Below are positions 20,214 through 32,165 of a stretch of 64,000 bases of DNA, in pieces (position 1 is the stretch's first letter; the number at the start of each line of letters is the position of its first letter). A program made the translations under genes and the position numbers. The DNA lies in NCBI GenBank assembly GCA_029532625.1, contig JARFXM010000011.1, positions 4,663,501-4,727,500 on the forward strand, written 5' to 3'. Origin of the DNA: Lomentospora prolificans. Lineage: Eukaryota; Ascomycota; Sordariomycetes; Microascales; Microascaceae. The notes under the pieces are model-generated. The model searched no databases. It was not told the origin of the DNA and saw only the letters and a program-made list of their open reading frames with translations.

Positions 20214-23200
20214 CTTTTTCGGTTGACTACATTGTCATAGTGGATACATCAAGAAAGACAGGAACAGGCGTGTCCTGTGTTCTCCCGTAACATACACAGG
20301 CACATGCGAGGTTGGAGAGATGATTGCCTGAGAGTTCGTTTGGATCCCCGGTGTATCGTATTTACATCGGGTTTGCATACAACTTCGGAGTCCGACCTCG
20401 CTAATGCTACTCTCTCGGCTGTAGTCGCCTCATCCACTGAGCGACATGCCCAGACTTTGACAAGATGTGCTTTTACAACTGTTAGTTTAGGGTCTGATCC
20501 CGGTTGGGCAAAGTGACTCGGGTGGAATCAACCCAAAACCTAACCAAGCCTTTGAGCCTACTCTGTTCCGCGCAGCTAGCTATCGGGTCATTATCCGATA
20601 TTGGGAACCATTGAAGGATTCAATACTTTCTCGACAATGCGCCAACAGGCTTACTTGGTGGGATGAGGCTGTTCAACATTGGTGGCCTGGTGGTGGAGAC
20701 GAGCGCGAGTCTACCCCACCCCGGATGATGGACCTTATTGTGACTATTAGTTGGCGTCCTTGGCGAGCATGAAGATATGGTCGACTCTGATTAAATCTAG
20801 AGGGTAAAATGCTATACCCTTTTTGTCTTAGACTCTTGACGCTTTCCAAGGCTCTTCCTACCCATAGTGTTGATTCCATACAATAACAACATTCCATTAT
20901 CTATTACCTCTGCCATTTGAGGGGGGCTTTTCATTGTGGTTACGCGGGTGTGGCTATGTCTGCAGGTAATATTCGGAGCTGCGACTCTGTCTTCCTTCAA
21001 TCGGCCTCCCGCGTAAAAGGATCAAAATCAGAGAGAATTGATTAAAAGATCACGGCTCGAAATGCTACCCGTAGAGGCAGTGCTTGCTCAAAACCTGGGT
21101 ACTGGTTCCCGGCTTTTATCAACTCATCCCGTGTCGGCCGTCGCCGGAACGATGCCCCGCTCCAGGGCATCCATCTCTTGAGTAATCTTCGATCTCTGGA
21201 TCTCTCAGGCACACGCGCAAAGATCCGCACGGCAATTGGTTCGTTATATGCCTCTTCCGGTCCTGGTGGCCTGCCGCATGCAGAATGTACCGCGGGGGAC
21301 TTTTGATTGCCGGTGTTGCCTCCCCGGATCCTACCCGTAAGCCCACGGCATCTTGCACCTGCATATTTTAAGAACAGGATGAGCTGTATATTAATAATCC
21401 GCCGCCGTCAGCACACTGAAACTACCTGAATTGCCTGTGTCTTCGGCCCCAGGAACGGAGGCGGGTAGGAACGTCATACATCTTGAGCTACCTGAAATCT
21501 CGGTGAAGGTATCGTCGCTTAGGAATCCTGCCGGATACCATTTCGCCGAGAACCCGCCGGAGCTTGGTTTGTTGCTGCGGCTAAGGCTATCATAGACAGA
21601 GGATCAGGATGCGAGCGCAGTATTTTCTCGGCCTGGCTGGCGAGGAATAGGGGGAAAGATAGGCTTTGATCCGGGTAACGTATGTCGGCACAATAGTTGC
21701 TGTTACCGCGGAACTTTCCAGTAAGCCAATTGGTATAAATCGATGCGGAACTTTCTCTCCCCGAAAAAAGCTCCTGAAAACGATGTCAAAAAGCTCAAGG
21801 AATCTCCAAGCCCATGAATTTCGCATACATAGCATCTGAACGCTTGTGATAGCGCCCATCTGTTTGCGCCTCGGAAGTGTATCGTCGCATGCTCGCAATA
21901 GTCCTAATGCATCTCCGTAATGTTTCGTAAAATGCCAAGTCATGCTGCCGACTGAGCCGTGCCTTGGCTGTGTTAGGGTGGAATTCTCCTCCCGATATGC
22001 GCAGCCTATGACGGTTGTGGTAGAGGGATTTGGACGTCAATACCTGATCTTCTCGATATATTCTATAAGCAATACTATAGAATTCACCTGAAATCCAAAG
22101 TCTACTGCCATAAAAGCTCCGTCCATGATATATTGTAAATATGGCTACGAATGGACAATAAGTTCCAATGTGGATTCTGCAGTCCTCCCTTCATTTCTTG
22201 ACTCGGAACTCTTGTCTGGTTAAAGAAACTCAAGACTATCTCTAGCCTTTGTAGAGGCAGGATTATAAAGGACTTTTTGGCAAGGCTCTCCGCCTCGACA
22301 CTGGATAGACAGTCGTGATCACTGTCGGGTATTCCTCGATGAGCAAGACGAATCGAGGATTTACGAAGAGAGCCCATCAGGGATCAGGTTATAGGCAGCC
22401 TTTAGTATAGTCGCGGACACCATAATGGAGTATAATCTCAGCCAGGAAAAAGCCATTATAAGCAACAATGGGTTCTATTCGTGGACAAGGCTTCACGGTT
22501 AGCCGAGGTGTGGGGCTGTGTGATAAGAGAAAGGTGAATGAACTCTAGGATATTGGCACACGGGCAAACTCCCAGTGAAGAAGTCATATCGGAATATACA
22601 GTAATATTACCCTCTCAAAGTTATCTGGATACGAGCCTTTTCCCACATGAAACCGGCCATTATGAGGGTCTCTCAAAACTTTGTATAGAGTAGGACTCTC
22701 TAATGCACGGTGATGCAGGTCTATCAAGAGCTCAGAGGCCTCCCCAGTACAGACATCAGCAGTTTCTTGTCTTTGCTGTGTTACTAACGGTCTCCGGGGC
22801 TCTCCGACTTAGATTTCCCAACTTCGGAGACCCCGGTTCTGCTGACATCCCCACAGCTGCACAGCCTAGCTGCACAGGCTGGACGAACTGGACACTGTAT
22901 CGCGATATTAGAGCCCTCTTTCGCTAGAATTGCAGGCTCAAGATTGTCAGTCTCCATTGACGTCAGGAATTCTCGGGTAGCTTTCGGTGCCAGATCGGCC
23001 ATGATGTGAGATTCGTTTTCCTCGACTTGAAGCCTGATTTCGACTTTCGATCCGACCGCGCGGTTTCCGGTAGCACATCTACTGCCAAGTAATAGTTGGT
23101 TGCATTGCCTAATTCTGGGTTCACGGTTTCGCTTACGGGAAGGCATAATAATAATCAGCTGCACCAAAATCTAGTATAATACTCCCAAGCAAAGAATTCC

Positions 23201-23451
23201 TCAAGGATTGCAACGAAGGCACAGTGACGTAAGCCGTTCCATAAATTGTATTAAGACGGGATCTAACCCCTCTTTAAGACCCCTTCTTTCGATTTATTGT
23301 TGAAGCAATAACTCGTTCGCCTACTTGCTAAGGCGCGGCTCTAGAGACTACTACTTCCCAAGAGCATCTGTGTATCACTTGTGCCTCTTTGGTCGTTGTC
23401 AATTCTAGCCTGCACCCTGTACCTTTATCCGACAAGAGCCAGTCAACAGAA
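20214..23451. other. 3.2 kb without a recognisable gene
   Basis: Several ORFs of 60-127 codons occur on the minus strand (for example 22784-23167), but none shows a domain, signal peptide or consistent splice signals. Intergenic DNA with possible decayed coding remnants. Confidence 0.4.
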
Positions 23452-24005
23452 ATGGATCAACAAACCATTCCAAAGCCAGCAGGCACTGCGCAGACTACAC
23501 AGACGACTATTAGTGAAGAGCGCATGGCTACCATGCAGAGACATATTGACAACTTGAAAAGTCAGTATCCAGAGCATACTGAGGCGCTTAACTCAGGATT
23601 CTGGGTGCCTTCTGTGCAGCTCGGTGCTGATATCGATGTAAGTCCATTGTCCTTGTCTGCCTGATCCGCTGGCGAATCCAGCTGGTTGGCAAAATGCTTG
23701 TCCTTAGTCTGTGTATACGGATTCCAAGCTTAACCTGTGTATAGCATTCCATGGACAAAGTCACTAAAGAGAAGCTCAACGCATCCGTGGCGGAGATCTT
23801 CACGCACAAGTTCGAACCCGTTGTTATGGGAGAGAAACGTGCCGAGGTTAAGCTTATCCTCGCCGATTATCCGGAACTAGCAGAAAAGATTGATGCTTAT
23901 ATTTTCCAAGATGAGGCGGCTTGGGCAAAGATGAGAGAACATGCATTGGCAAGGGAAAGTGAAGGTGTGAATATTTTTGGCGCATGCAGCATGGTCCAGA
24001 AATAA
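23452..24005 (+). CDS. Hypothetical protein, two exons, 148 residues
   Basis: Exon 1 (23452-23637) and exon 2 (23745-24005) are joined over a 107-bp intron with a GTAAGT donor and TATAG acceptor, both in phase 0. The protein starts MDQQTIPKPAGTAQTTQTT, a Thr/Gln-rich flexible N-terminus, then becomes helical and charged (ERMATMQRHIDNLKSQYPEH, VTKEKLNASVAEIFTHKFEP, LILADYPELAEKIDAYIF). No signal peptide or membrane segment and only one Cys near the end. Function unknown. The in-phase exons and steady composition make it a likely real gene. Confidence 0.65.
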
Positions 24006-25056
24006 TATTACTTGCTTAATATATAATATCACCATTGTTTAGAGGTGTTGTTATCAGACGCCAAGAATATTCCAGTCACTATAACGGAAGAGGCAAGAGT
24101 CTGGCAATTGGCTTAATGCGTAGGGTTCGAAATGCCTTGAAGCATTTTCTAGCGCAAAAGATTATCTCGAGAAGCGGAGAGTTCTGCCCTCTCGATCTAT
24201 CAGGTCGCACATCAGGGTTTCAGGCCTTCCCAAGTCGCGACAAGCAACGTCAACCCTGCAGTTTCTTCGCGAGATTGGTAGGGTTTCCGGTCCCAGGGAG
24301 AGGTCTCATAAACCCATGATGCCGCAACCTACGGCTTTGCGAACTATATCGACGCCCGTGCCTCGATGAATGAGCGCGAAAGCGTAGAAGCGCAAATTGT
24401 CTTACGGGAGGGCCGCGGTTTGCTGGATGCCTCCACGCATCACTTCGGTTGCCAGGCAAAGCACGGCGAGTTGTCAGTTGGTTGGTCGGATGGATACTGC
24501 ATAGACACCCAACTAAAACGATCGCCTTCTGGGCTCTTGTCCTTACCTCTTAACTCATGCAAGGCCAAAAGTGGATCGGGGAACATTCCCTATCCTTAAA
24601 TGGCCCCTAGAGGCTTATATACTCTCTGATAACTTCCTACCCAAAGACGTGGGAAGCTAATTAGCTATTACTCCTAATGCGACGAATATCCATGATCCTA
24701 TCGGAGGCATGACAAGCATTTTCTCCGACAACTTCGTTGTGTGCACGAGGAGCATCGGAGAAATGTGCGGAGGTGCGGAAGCCGGGCCGCCGTCGCCGAA
24801 AATGACGATCCTTGGGTGGGGAAGTGGAACGTGAAATCAAGACGACATTCGCCACGAAGGAAAGCTAAAGACAGCGAGCTCGGCGGACTACACCGCATGG
24901 GTTTTCATCGGGAGATCCTGATTCCTTGTAATCTTAACAGCTGCATGCTGCGACTTGCGCTGGCTCCCCGCTCCTTTAAATTCCTCCCCCGGACTGCCAA
25001 ACTCTTCCGCACTTTTTTAAATCTCGTTAAACCTAAAGGTTGCATTGACTGACATC
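24006..25056. other. No supportable gene; MFS gene promoter on the right
   Basis: ORFs at 24035-24319 and 24366-24599 are short and unrecognised. The last 200 bp are the upstream region of the MFS gene. Confidence 0.4.
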
Positions 25057-26765
25057 ATGGCATCCGGATCCAACACGTGCGTTTTAGAGTTGGCAGATTA
25101 CTCTAGTCTTCCCGTCCAACCGCCCGTGGCCAGGGGCGGGAAGGACCTGTCTGGGGAACACAGCGGCTCCCGCTTAGGCGGTGCGTCAACGCGGGCTAGC
25201 TCCGGCTCGAACACACCGCAACAGGCCGAACTCCTCGACTACGAAGAGTCCGGCGGTAGTGAGCCCGACGGGAATGCTGTTACGGCCGTGGAAAAATGGA
25301 ATTCTCCCCGCATCAATGCCTACCGCGTACCGGCTACTTTCTGGAGTCTGCTGGTGATGGGGGCCAACGATGCTGCTTATGGAGTGAGTACTGAACCACA
25401 CTGATCGAGAGGGACACCAATTAACAAGTTTGACCTAGGCTCTAATCCCCTACGTAAGCTGAAATGTCCCCGGTTATGTGTTGATTCAATTGGCTCACTG
25501 TTAGTACACAGTTGGAAAAATACTATGACCTCAATTATACGATTGTGTCTCTTGTGTTCCTGTCCCCATTTGCCGGCTACGTAGCATCTGCTATTCTGAA
25601 TAACTATCTCCATCTCACCATCGGGCAGCGAGGCATTGGTATGATTTGTGGTGGCTGTCACATCGGCGCGTACGTCATCATCTGCCTGCATCCTCCTTAC
25701 GCCGTTCTAGTTGTCGCTTTCATTCTTGCCGGTTTCGGCAACGGCATTGGGGATGCGGCTTGGAACGCCTGGGTCGGAAACTTGGCCAAGGCCAGTGAAG
25801 TCTTAGGCTTCATGCACGCCTTCTACGGGGCTGGTGGTGTCCTGAGTCCTCTGATTGCGACGACCATGATTACCAAGGGAAACTTGCCTTGGTACTCTTT
25901 CTACTATCTAATGGTACGTAATACATCACTGATCCTATCCCGCGTTCTGATTCCCTAATACTAATTTTCTTTTTCTTTTTCTTTTTATTTCATACGCGTA
26001 GCTTGGCCTCGCTGTCGTCGAGCTGGTGGTTTTGACTTCGGCCTTTTGGGACTGCAACGGTGAAACGTACCGTAGACTCTACCACAGCGAGCACGGCACC
26101 GAACAGAAGACTGGCTTGAAAGACGCCCTCCTCAAGATGCCCGCCGCCCGCGTTTCGTGGCTCTGCGCCGTCTTCCTCCTTGTTTACGTCGGCGTAGAGG
26201 TCGCTCTCGGTGGCTGGATCGTGACCTTTATGATTCAGGTACGAGACGGACAGGCATTCGCTAGCGGTATGACCGCTACCGGCTTCTGGTTGGGTATTAC
26301 CGTAGGTCGTGCCGTTTTGGGCTTCGTCACTCCTCGCCTCGGTGTTAAGCTGGCAATTTCTGTAAGTAATAATATTCATCTGCCTTTTCCGTGGGAAGCA
26401 AGGGCTAATAACGCAACCGTCAGATTTACATTTCCATCACCATGGGCCTCGAGCTCCTCTTTTGGCTCGTCCCCAACTTCTACGTCTCCGCCGTTGCCGT
26501 CTCCTTCCAGGGCTTTTTCCTCGGTCCCCTCTTCCCCGGTATCGTTCTCGTCGCCAGCGCCATCCTGCCGCGCCATCTTCACGTTGTCGTGATTGGCTTC
26601 GCCGCCGCCTTTGGCGGATGCGGTGCTGCAGTGCTTCCATTCGGTGTCGGTGCCTTGGCCCAGGTGAAGGGTGTGCAAGTTTTGCAGCCAATCATCTTGG
26701 CGTTGTTGGGTGTGCTTCTGGTCCTGTGGTTGTGCTTGCCGCGACTCAACAAGAAGAGGGATTAA
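25057..26765 (+). CDS. Major facilitator superfamily transporter, five exons
   Basis: Integral membrane transporter, 481 residues, of the fungal MFS group that includes yeast Bsc6-like proteins; substrate unknown. Exons: 25057-25383, 25439-25453, 25512-25913, 26002-26361 and 26424-26765, all joined in phase 0. Exon 2 is only 15 nt and encodes ALIPY, which completes the expected motif across NDAAYG/ALIPY/LEKYYDL. After a hydrophilic Ser/Gly/Glu-rich N-terminus of about 80 residues come family motifs: SLVFLSPFAGY, GFGNGIGDAAWNAWVG, LGFMHAFYGAGGVLSPLIAT, and in the second half WIVTFM and GRAVLGFVTPRLGVK. About twelve hydrophobic segments are present. The first ATG in frame is taken as start. The short-chain dehydrogenase about 0.9 kb downstream on the same strand could be a functional partner, but this is only proximity. 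Confidence 0.9.
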
Positions 26766-27685
26766 TGCGGGGATGAGCTTGTTTCTGATAAAACTGGGGT
26801 TGAAGCATTCGTGCTGCAAGGTAAAGTCGAGCATATCTTTCTTATTCTCAATAAATCCAGGTGACCTTAGCTTTCTTGCCCATCTATCTCTGTGCTCAGA
26901 TACCGACGGTTCATTCCTCGTAGCGCCTTATCCCTAGGCACCCGTTCGCATAGCATCTCCGGGAGGCCGTAGGCTTTTGCTAGTGATAGGAGAAAAATGA
27001 TTGACATGGAAGAGATTGGAGGGGAAGGGCGGCTGATTATGGTATTATTGAATGGGATGAGGCGGCTATCGGTACTCCTTATTTCTTTAGTATCAAGCCA
27101 GCCATTAGTATTGTAGCTGGGCCTGGTTCAGGCAGTTTCACGCCTACACCACAAAACCTGGCAAAGCTCGACAATTCGATAGAGTAAAAACAAAAGGATA
27201 TTCAATAGTAGGATTTTTCTCTAGTAATAACGTAGTCGTTGAAGAGGCTACCGCCACCAAAACAACTTTAAATTTTGAAGTTAAGTGTTAGTCCGTAAGA
27301 TTACAATTAACATTTCCGTCATTTACGATTGGGGAGTATATGACAATATTTGCTCGCGCCGTCCGTTCCGGCTGTCTATTATATGTCCCACCGCGCCTTT
27401 GCCAAACTTACATCGCCGTGATCGGATGGATATCCGATCATTCCTTGCGCATCGGGATAGGTCAGCTATTACTTGACGGTTGAAGTTCGTTGAGAGTTGT
27501 CACGTGTTATCACACAACGAGGAGAAAACCGGTTCTGATCGAAGATATGACATAAATCATGGCGGGTCCATGTAGATAACCTTTAGGCAGCAGGAACACC
27601 CTGCTCCTTCCACACAGCACGCCCTCCAGTAAAAGCATCGACAATAGCGGAAAGCCTTGTAAGGAGGCCTCCTATAACAAACGCA
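26766..27685. other. Intergenic, no gene seen
   Basis: 3' flank of the MFS gene and promoter of the dehydrogenase gene. No coherent ORF. Confidence 0.4.
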
Positions 27686-28532
27686 ATGACTTCTTCTCAA
27701 CAAGCCAGCTCGCCGTTTCCTACCCTGGCGGGCAAAGTTGCTATTGTAACAGGCGCCTCTAGAGGCATCGGGCTCCACATCGCGCTTGAGCTAGCCAGGC
27801 GGGGTGCCAAGGTAAGCCGGCAACAACGAATCGTGACGTAGAGCAACGATACCAACGAATTCACAGGTAGCCGCGACATATGTCTCTCCGAGCAGCGAAA
27901 AAGCCGTAGAGGAGCTCATTTCGCAGATCAAGGGCTTTGGCGGGTCGTCAGGTTGCATCGGCATACGAGCCGACCTGCACAATCCTGAAAGTGCCAAAGT
28001 AATTGTCGCCGAGACCATCGCCGCCTTTGGGCCTCACATAGATATTCTCGTTAACAATGCTGGTATCGAGGTCGTCAAGCCCACTTCTGACATTCAAGTT
28101 TCCGACTTCAATCAGGTCTACCAAGTCAACGTCCTCGCTCCGATACTTCTGGTGCAACACGTCAAGCCGCACTTGCGGAAGCCAGGCCGCGTCATTAATA
28201 TTGGATCCGTAGGGGCGAGGTCCGGTTTCAAGGACCTGTCTCTTTACTGCTCGTCCAAGGCCGCTCTCGAAGGGTTGACGCGATGTTGGGCAGCAGAGCT
28301 AGGAGCGGATGGACACAGCGTCAATGTTATTAACCCGGGCCCCGTGAAGAGCGACATGCTCAATAACATACCTGAAGATATAGTGGCGATGCAAAAGGCC
28401 ACTACGCCGTTACAGAACCGTCTGGGTACGTTTGATGATGTGGCGCAGATTGCGGCGTGGTTGGCAGCTGAGGAGAGTCGATGGGTTACAGGACAGGCGA
28501 TTTCGGCGAGCGGTGGATGGGCCATGTATTAG
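27686..28532 (+). CDS. Short-chain dehydrogenase/reductase
   Basis: NAD(P)-dependent oxidoreductase of the classical SDR family, 263 residues, closest in layout to 3-ketoacyl-ACP-reductase-like enzymes; substrate not predictable. Exons 27686-27811 and 27867-28532 (intron 55 bp, GTAAGC donor, ACAG acceptor, phase 0). Motifs: cofactor-binding TGASRGIG about residue 23, structural NNAG, catalytic Ser in INIGSVGARSG, catalytic YCSSK, followed by NPGPVKSDM, and a C-terminal G-x-A-I-S-A-S-G-G motif. The length is normal for a cytosolic SDR and there is no targeting signal. It follows the MFS gene on the same strand. Confidence 0.92.
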
Positions 28533-29120
28533 GAGAGACACTGCTCTGGATTGTTCTAACTACTCGATTTGTTCAATTATTGCTCCTTACGACGCTTCAT
28601 TCGCTCCGAGGCACCATGCGAAAACCACCCAACTTCCCTACCAAGTGTGGCTGACCCACGCCCAGACATGGAGAAGTGGTTCGATATCGTATTTTGTGGA
28701 TCAACCTCCGGTGCTGTCGATGCGGACATCTAAACCGCTCACCTAGGGGCCCTAAGTCGCTTTTCCTTCCCTTTATACATAACCCCATCCCCGTTGCCCT
28801 GCCCTATGAAGGAAAAAGTCAACGTGGTAATATTATGAATGTCAACAGCCTAGGCACTGTTACGGACCTTGCCGATGGTAGAGCTTAGCGACTCAACCTG
28901 CTGCCGATTCAAACATCATTGCAATGGTTCCCGCCTCCCAGTCCTGTCTCACTGTCTTCACCAGAAAAGTAACAGATTTAATGAGCGAACTCCACTCTAA
29001 ATCTTGAATGTCCTGGCCGCGGCCTAGGTCATGCCATGTTGAGAGGACCAAGGCAGTATTATTATCTGGAGACCCCGGCTTGGACTTCCTGCGAATCTCA
29101 TAATCCGTAAAACAATATTT
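28533..29120. other. Intergenic between convergent genes
   Basis: Between the 3' ends of the dehydrogenase and the F-box-like gene. No gene seen. Confidence 0.4.
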
Positions 29121-30182
29121 TCAGGCCAGGTGAGAATCGAATACGTCTTCAGCCCACTGGCAAATGGGCATCGTACCGGAAATTTCTCCCTTGGGAAGAC
29201 AATTGATGTGGTGCAGGGCTGCTCTGTCACCGCTGGCTACATTTACCTGATGCAGAGAGTAATGCTCAGTCCACGTCTTGTGTTCGCAGATATGCCTGAG
29301 TCCATCGTGTTTGACGAATAGCTCTGCGACCACTTTTCTCGCTTCAAAATTGCCATTGGCTCCGTCGCGAGGATATATCCACCTCTCAGTCTTGACGAGC
29401 AGGTGGTTATCCACAATCCTAGCGGCCATAAAACATTCAAACTTGGCAACAGAGTCGTGTTCAAGGCCATAATGCACCTGCGAGGTGAGTATTTTGGTTG
29501 GGTAGATGTTCCAGTGGTGACGAGCTGATCTCATGATCGCAGCAGCAGTGCTGAACGTAAAGGCTAGTGGAAAAGCTCGGGCAATCCAGGAGCAGCCTCG
29601 CTTCTGGTCCCAGTATTCTACCTTTGGGCACTTCAAGTTTTCTCGGCGGATCCAGTACTTGGGTAGGCGGGGAAGGTGGAAGACTCTGCATCCGGGGCAC
29701 AGGATATAACGCGGAAGCTCTCCATCACGCTCGAGGCCTTGGAGAAAGCGGAATCGGTTCTCGGTGTCGAGTTTCAAAACTTCATGGCCTAGACCTGAGA
29801 GCGTGGCGCGGTTGGTGAGAGCCAATGAGGCTCGGCATGAAGAAGGGAGATAGGCGCCTATCATCTGGACGATCTCTGCAGGGAGAGACTCAAGCGTGGG
29901 GGGTTTGCTTTTCATCGACGATGCTTGAGTTATGATTGCTCCAGTCGCCGTTGCTTCTTCCATGCTGCTGCCAAGAGGCCGAAACCTTACGGGAAGGATT
30001 TGGAATCCGGACTCGTATGAGCCGACGTTGCCGGCATTCTCAAGTTCGGTTTTGATGATCTCCACTAGTTTCTCTTCCAAGATGGTGTCTTTTGGAGAGC
30101 TCTGGCTAGACTCGGCTTGTTCTTTCTTAACGCGCTGGATACGGCGATTGAGAAACTCGATGAGGAGCTCTTCGTTATCCAT
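29121..30182 (-). CDS. F-box-like protein with cysteine motif
   Basis: Candidate substrate adaptor of an SCF ubiquitin ligase, 353 residues from the first real ATG at 30182 (MDNEELLIEFLNRRI). The frame is open further upstream but has no ATG there. After a helical, charged N-terminus, an F-box-like segment LESLPAEIVQMIGAYLP ... SLALTNRA lies near residue 125. It is followed by FLQGLERDGELPRYILCPGC and RVFHLP, a Cys-x2-Cys motif frequent in fungal F-box-like proteins of this kind. The C-terminal half contains a large domain with RWIYPRDG and CEHKTW. Two similar architectures occur at 41385 and 43041, so the window holds three members of this expanded class. Confidence 0.75.
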   Translation of the reverse strand: MDNEELLIEFLNRRIQRVKKEQAESSQSSPKDTILEEKLVEIIKTELENAGNVGSYESGFQILPVRFRPLGSSMEEATATGAIITQASSMKSKPPTLESLPAEIVQMIGAYLPSSCRASLALTNRATLSGLGHEVLKLDTENRFRFLQGLERDGELPRYILCPGCRVFHLPRLPKYWIRRENLKCPKVEYWDQKRGCSWIARAFPLAFTFSTAAAIMRSARHHWNIYPTKILTSQVHYGLEHDSVAKFECFMAARIVDNHLLVKTERWIYPRDGANGNFEARKVVAELFVKHDGLRHICEHKTWTEHYSLHQVNVASGDRAALHHINCLPKGEISGTMPICQWAEDVFDSHLA

Positions 30183-30899
30183 TGCGGGAGATACGGCATT
30201 TGCTGCAATGGATTGATTTGTTCGATGGGGATGGCTGATTGAGACTCCTAGGAAGAATGACTTTAGCACTTGGTTAATGCGTATCCCCCTCTACGCACTA
30301 GGCACCACTCTCTAGGAAAGCCGTATTGGGTCGATCTGTTGGAACCTATGGTGAGAAGACTTACGGGGACGTACGCGAACCAAGTCGATGAAATGGCTGT
30401 TGGGGCTGATGGTTCGGGACAGCGCCTTACCGAGCGGCGAAGAACTTCTAGTGGGGGAGAAGTCGAGTTGACTGCTGGAGTAGGTGACAAGAGGTAAAAG
30501 AAAAAACAGGACTCGCAGCTTGATTAATCATGAAACCAATCAATAATTCTCTACGTTATGTGACCGAGCCCAAGGGCTAGCCTGTGAGTGACGGGACGTA
30601 GCTTCACGAAGTTATTACTTAGCCTAGATGGCATATGAGAACTGGGAGCTGTAACTCCCAACATGAGTAGCATGAGAGAACATACAAAGGGAGGGATAGA
30701 GAAGTGCATAGTCAATGGTAGCCAATAAAGATTATGTCTCTGGTTAAAGGTCTTTCAGCTGGCTGCCAAGGATGGGAGTGCTAGTATACCTTATCCCTAT
30801 TTAGAATCTATAGCTAACCGATATTGCAATAATATCCTATATTCCCGGATTCTGTACTAAGTCAGTAGGTGAATAGTTCTCCCAGTGTTTCCCTGCAAT
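30183..30899. other. Intergenic, no gene seen
   Basis: AT-rich from about 30540 to 30860. No ORF with coding features. Confidence 0.4.
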
Positions 30900-32165
30900 G
30901 GTATCCATTAGGTCCTCCTCACTTGGTCCACCTGCGCTTCCTTTCCCTCGCCTGCGTCATCCCGCTCGGCGCCTTCATCTTCTTCGGCCGCATCGTCCGA
31001 GTCGGCATCTTTGTCTCCTTCAATCGCGGTATCCCAGTCAAGTCCTCCTCCTTGAGGGAGCTGCACATCCCGCGGCTAGTCAAAAAAATTGTCCTTGTCC
31101 CAGATCGCCTTGATCCGTCGTAACTCGTCTCAGTTGGGCCCAAAGTACGCCAGTTCGTGCGCACCACGAGGGAATGCGCCGTCAGGGAAATTGATAAAGG
31201 GGGCCTCTTTTCTCAATACATACGAGCGAAGCTGTTCCTTGACCTCTCCAAAGAATCGACGCTTGGCCCTCTCCATCCACTTGTCTTCCCACTCCATGGT
31301 AACGTAGGCATGATAGACTCCCTCGCGCCAGAAAAATGCCATATCTGTCGGTTTCTTGTCCTGGGCTTTGCCCCCGGTATGAATCCAGGTGACGAGAAAC
31401 TCTACACGCTCTCCGCTGAAACTGGTGCGGAAGACCTCCATCTGGCCACTATTAATGACCTCGGTGAGTTTTTCCAATGTTTGTTCAATCGTTGTTGAAC
31501 ACGAATAAGCTGTATATGCTGTACGTTTTGTTCCCTTAACCGTCTCCTCGGTCCACTGTGCCACAAGTGTCTCATGGAGGAACCGGGTCGATTTTTTCCC
31601 GCAAAGAGCGTCGCTTAAGCTGCTCGGCCAACTTTGAATTCCTAATGTTCTCGTAAATTATTTGGAAACCCCGCCTGCATCGCCGTCGAAGTAGGTGATG
31701 AACCTAACACCATTTCCGGCAGTCTGGCGGAGATCACACATCCAAGTGCTATCGACAGTCATCTCGGTGGGCCACTCAGTCGTATAAATGCGTGAATGGT
31801 ATTATCTATACGTCGGTGGAGAACTTGGACTCGGGGCATACTGAGTTGGGAAACCACTGGGATCGACCAGCCACAACGCTGCCGTCCTTGTTCTGCAGCT
31901 TCCGAACCTTGACCATCTTTACCATGACGCCAAAGTTGGCGTCGCCTGTGTCGCGGAGCGCCTAGCTAGAAAAAGCTTGCCTTTGTCCGACTCCAGGTCG
32001 TCATTCTCGCCGACGGTAATCGACTCCCCATCCGCGGTGACCATTGTTGCCTCTATCAAAGCATCGATTCCCATGCCGAAGCTCCGAGTGAGCGAGCCGA
32101 GATCTCCCCTCTCCCCCAAATCAGAGTGAAACCGCTTGTACTCGGCGTGCCCGGGTTCGAAAAGG
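30900..32165 (-). pseudogene. Decayed FAD-linked oxidase (berberine-bridge-enzyme type)
   Basis: BBE-type enzymes bind FAD through a PCMH domain and oxidise alcohols, sugars or alkaloids. Reading 5' to 3', family pieces appear in different frames: GSLTRSFGMGIDALIEAT and VTADGESITVGEND (about 32110-32000), then ANFGVMVKMVKVRKLQ in another frame (about 31940-31880), then EWPTEMTVDSTWMCDLRQTA, then the C-terminal BBE block (MAFFWREGVYHAYVTMEWED, FINFPDGAFPRGAHELAYFG). A TGA at 31130-31132 stands where the family has Trp (FGPNWDELRR), and a TAG follows at 31076-31078. The N-terminal part with the flavin-linking residues is missing. Frameshifts, stops and truncation together make this a clear pseudogene. 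Confidence 0.85.
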
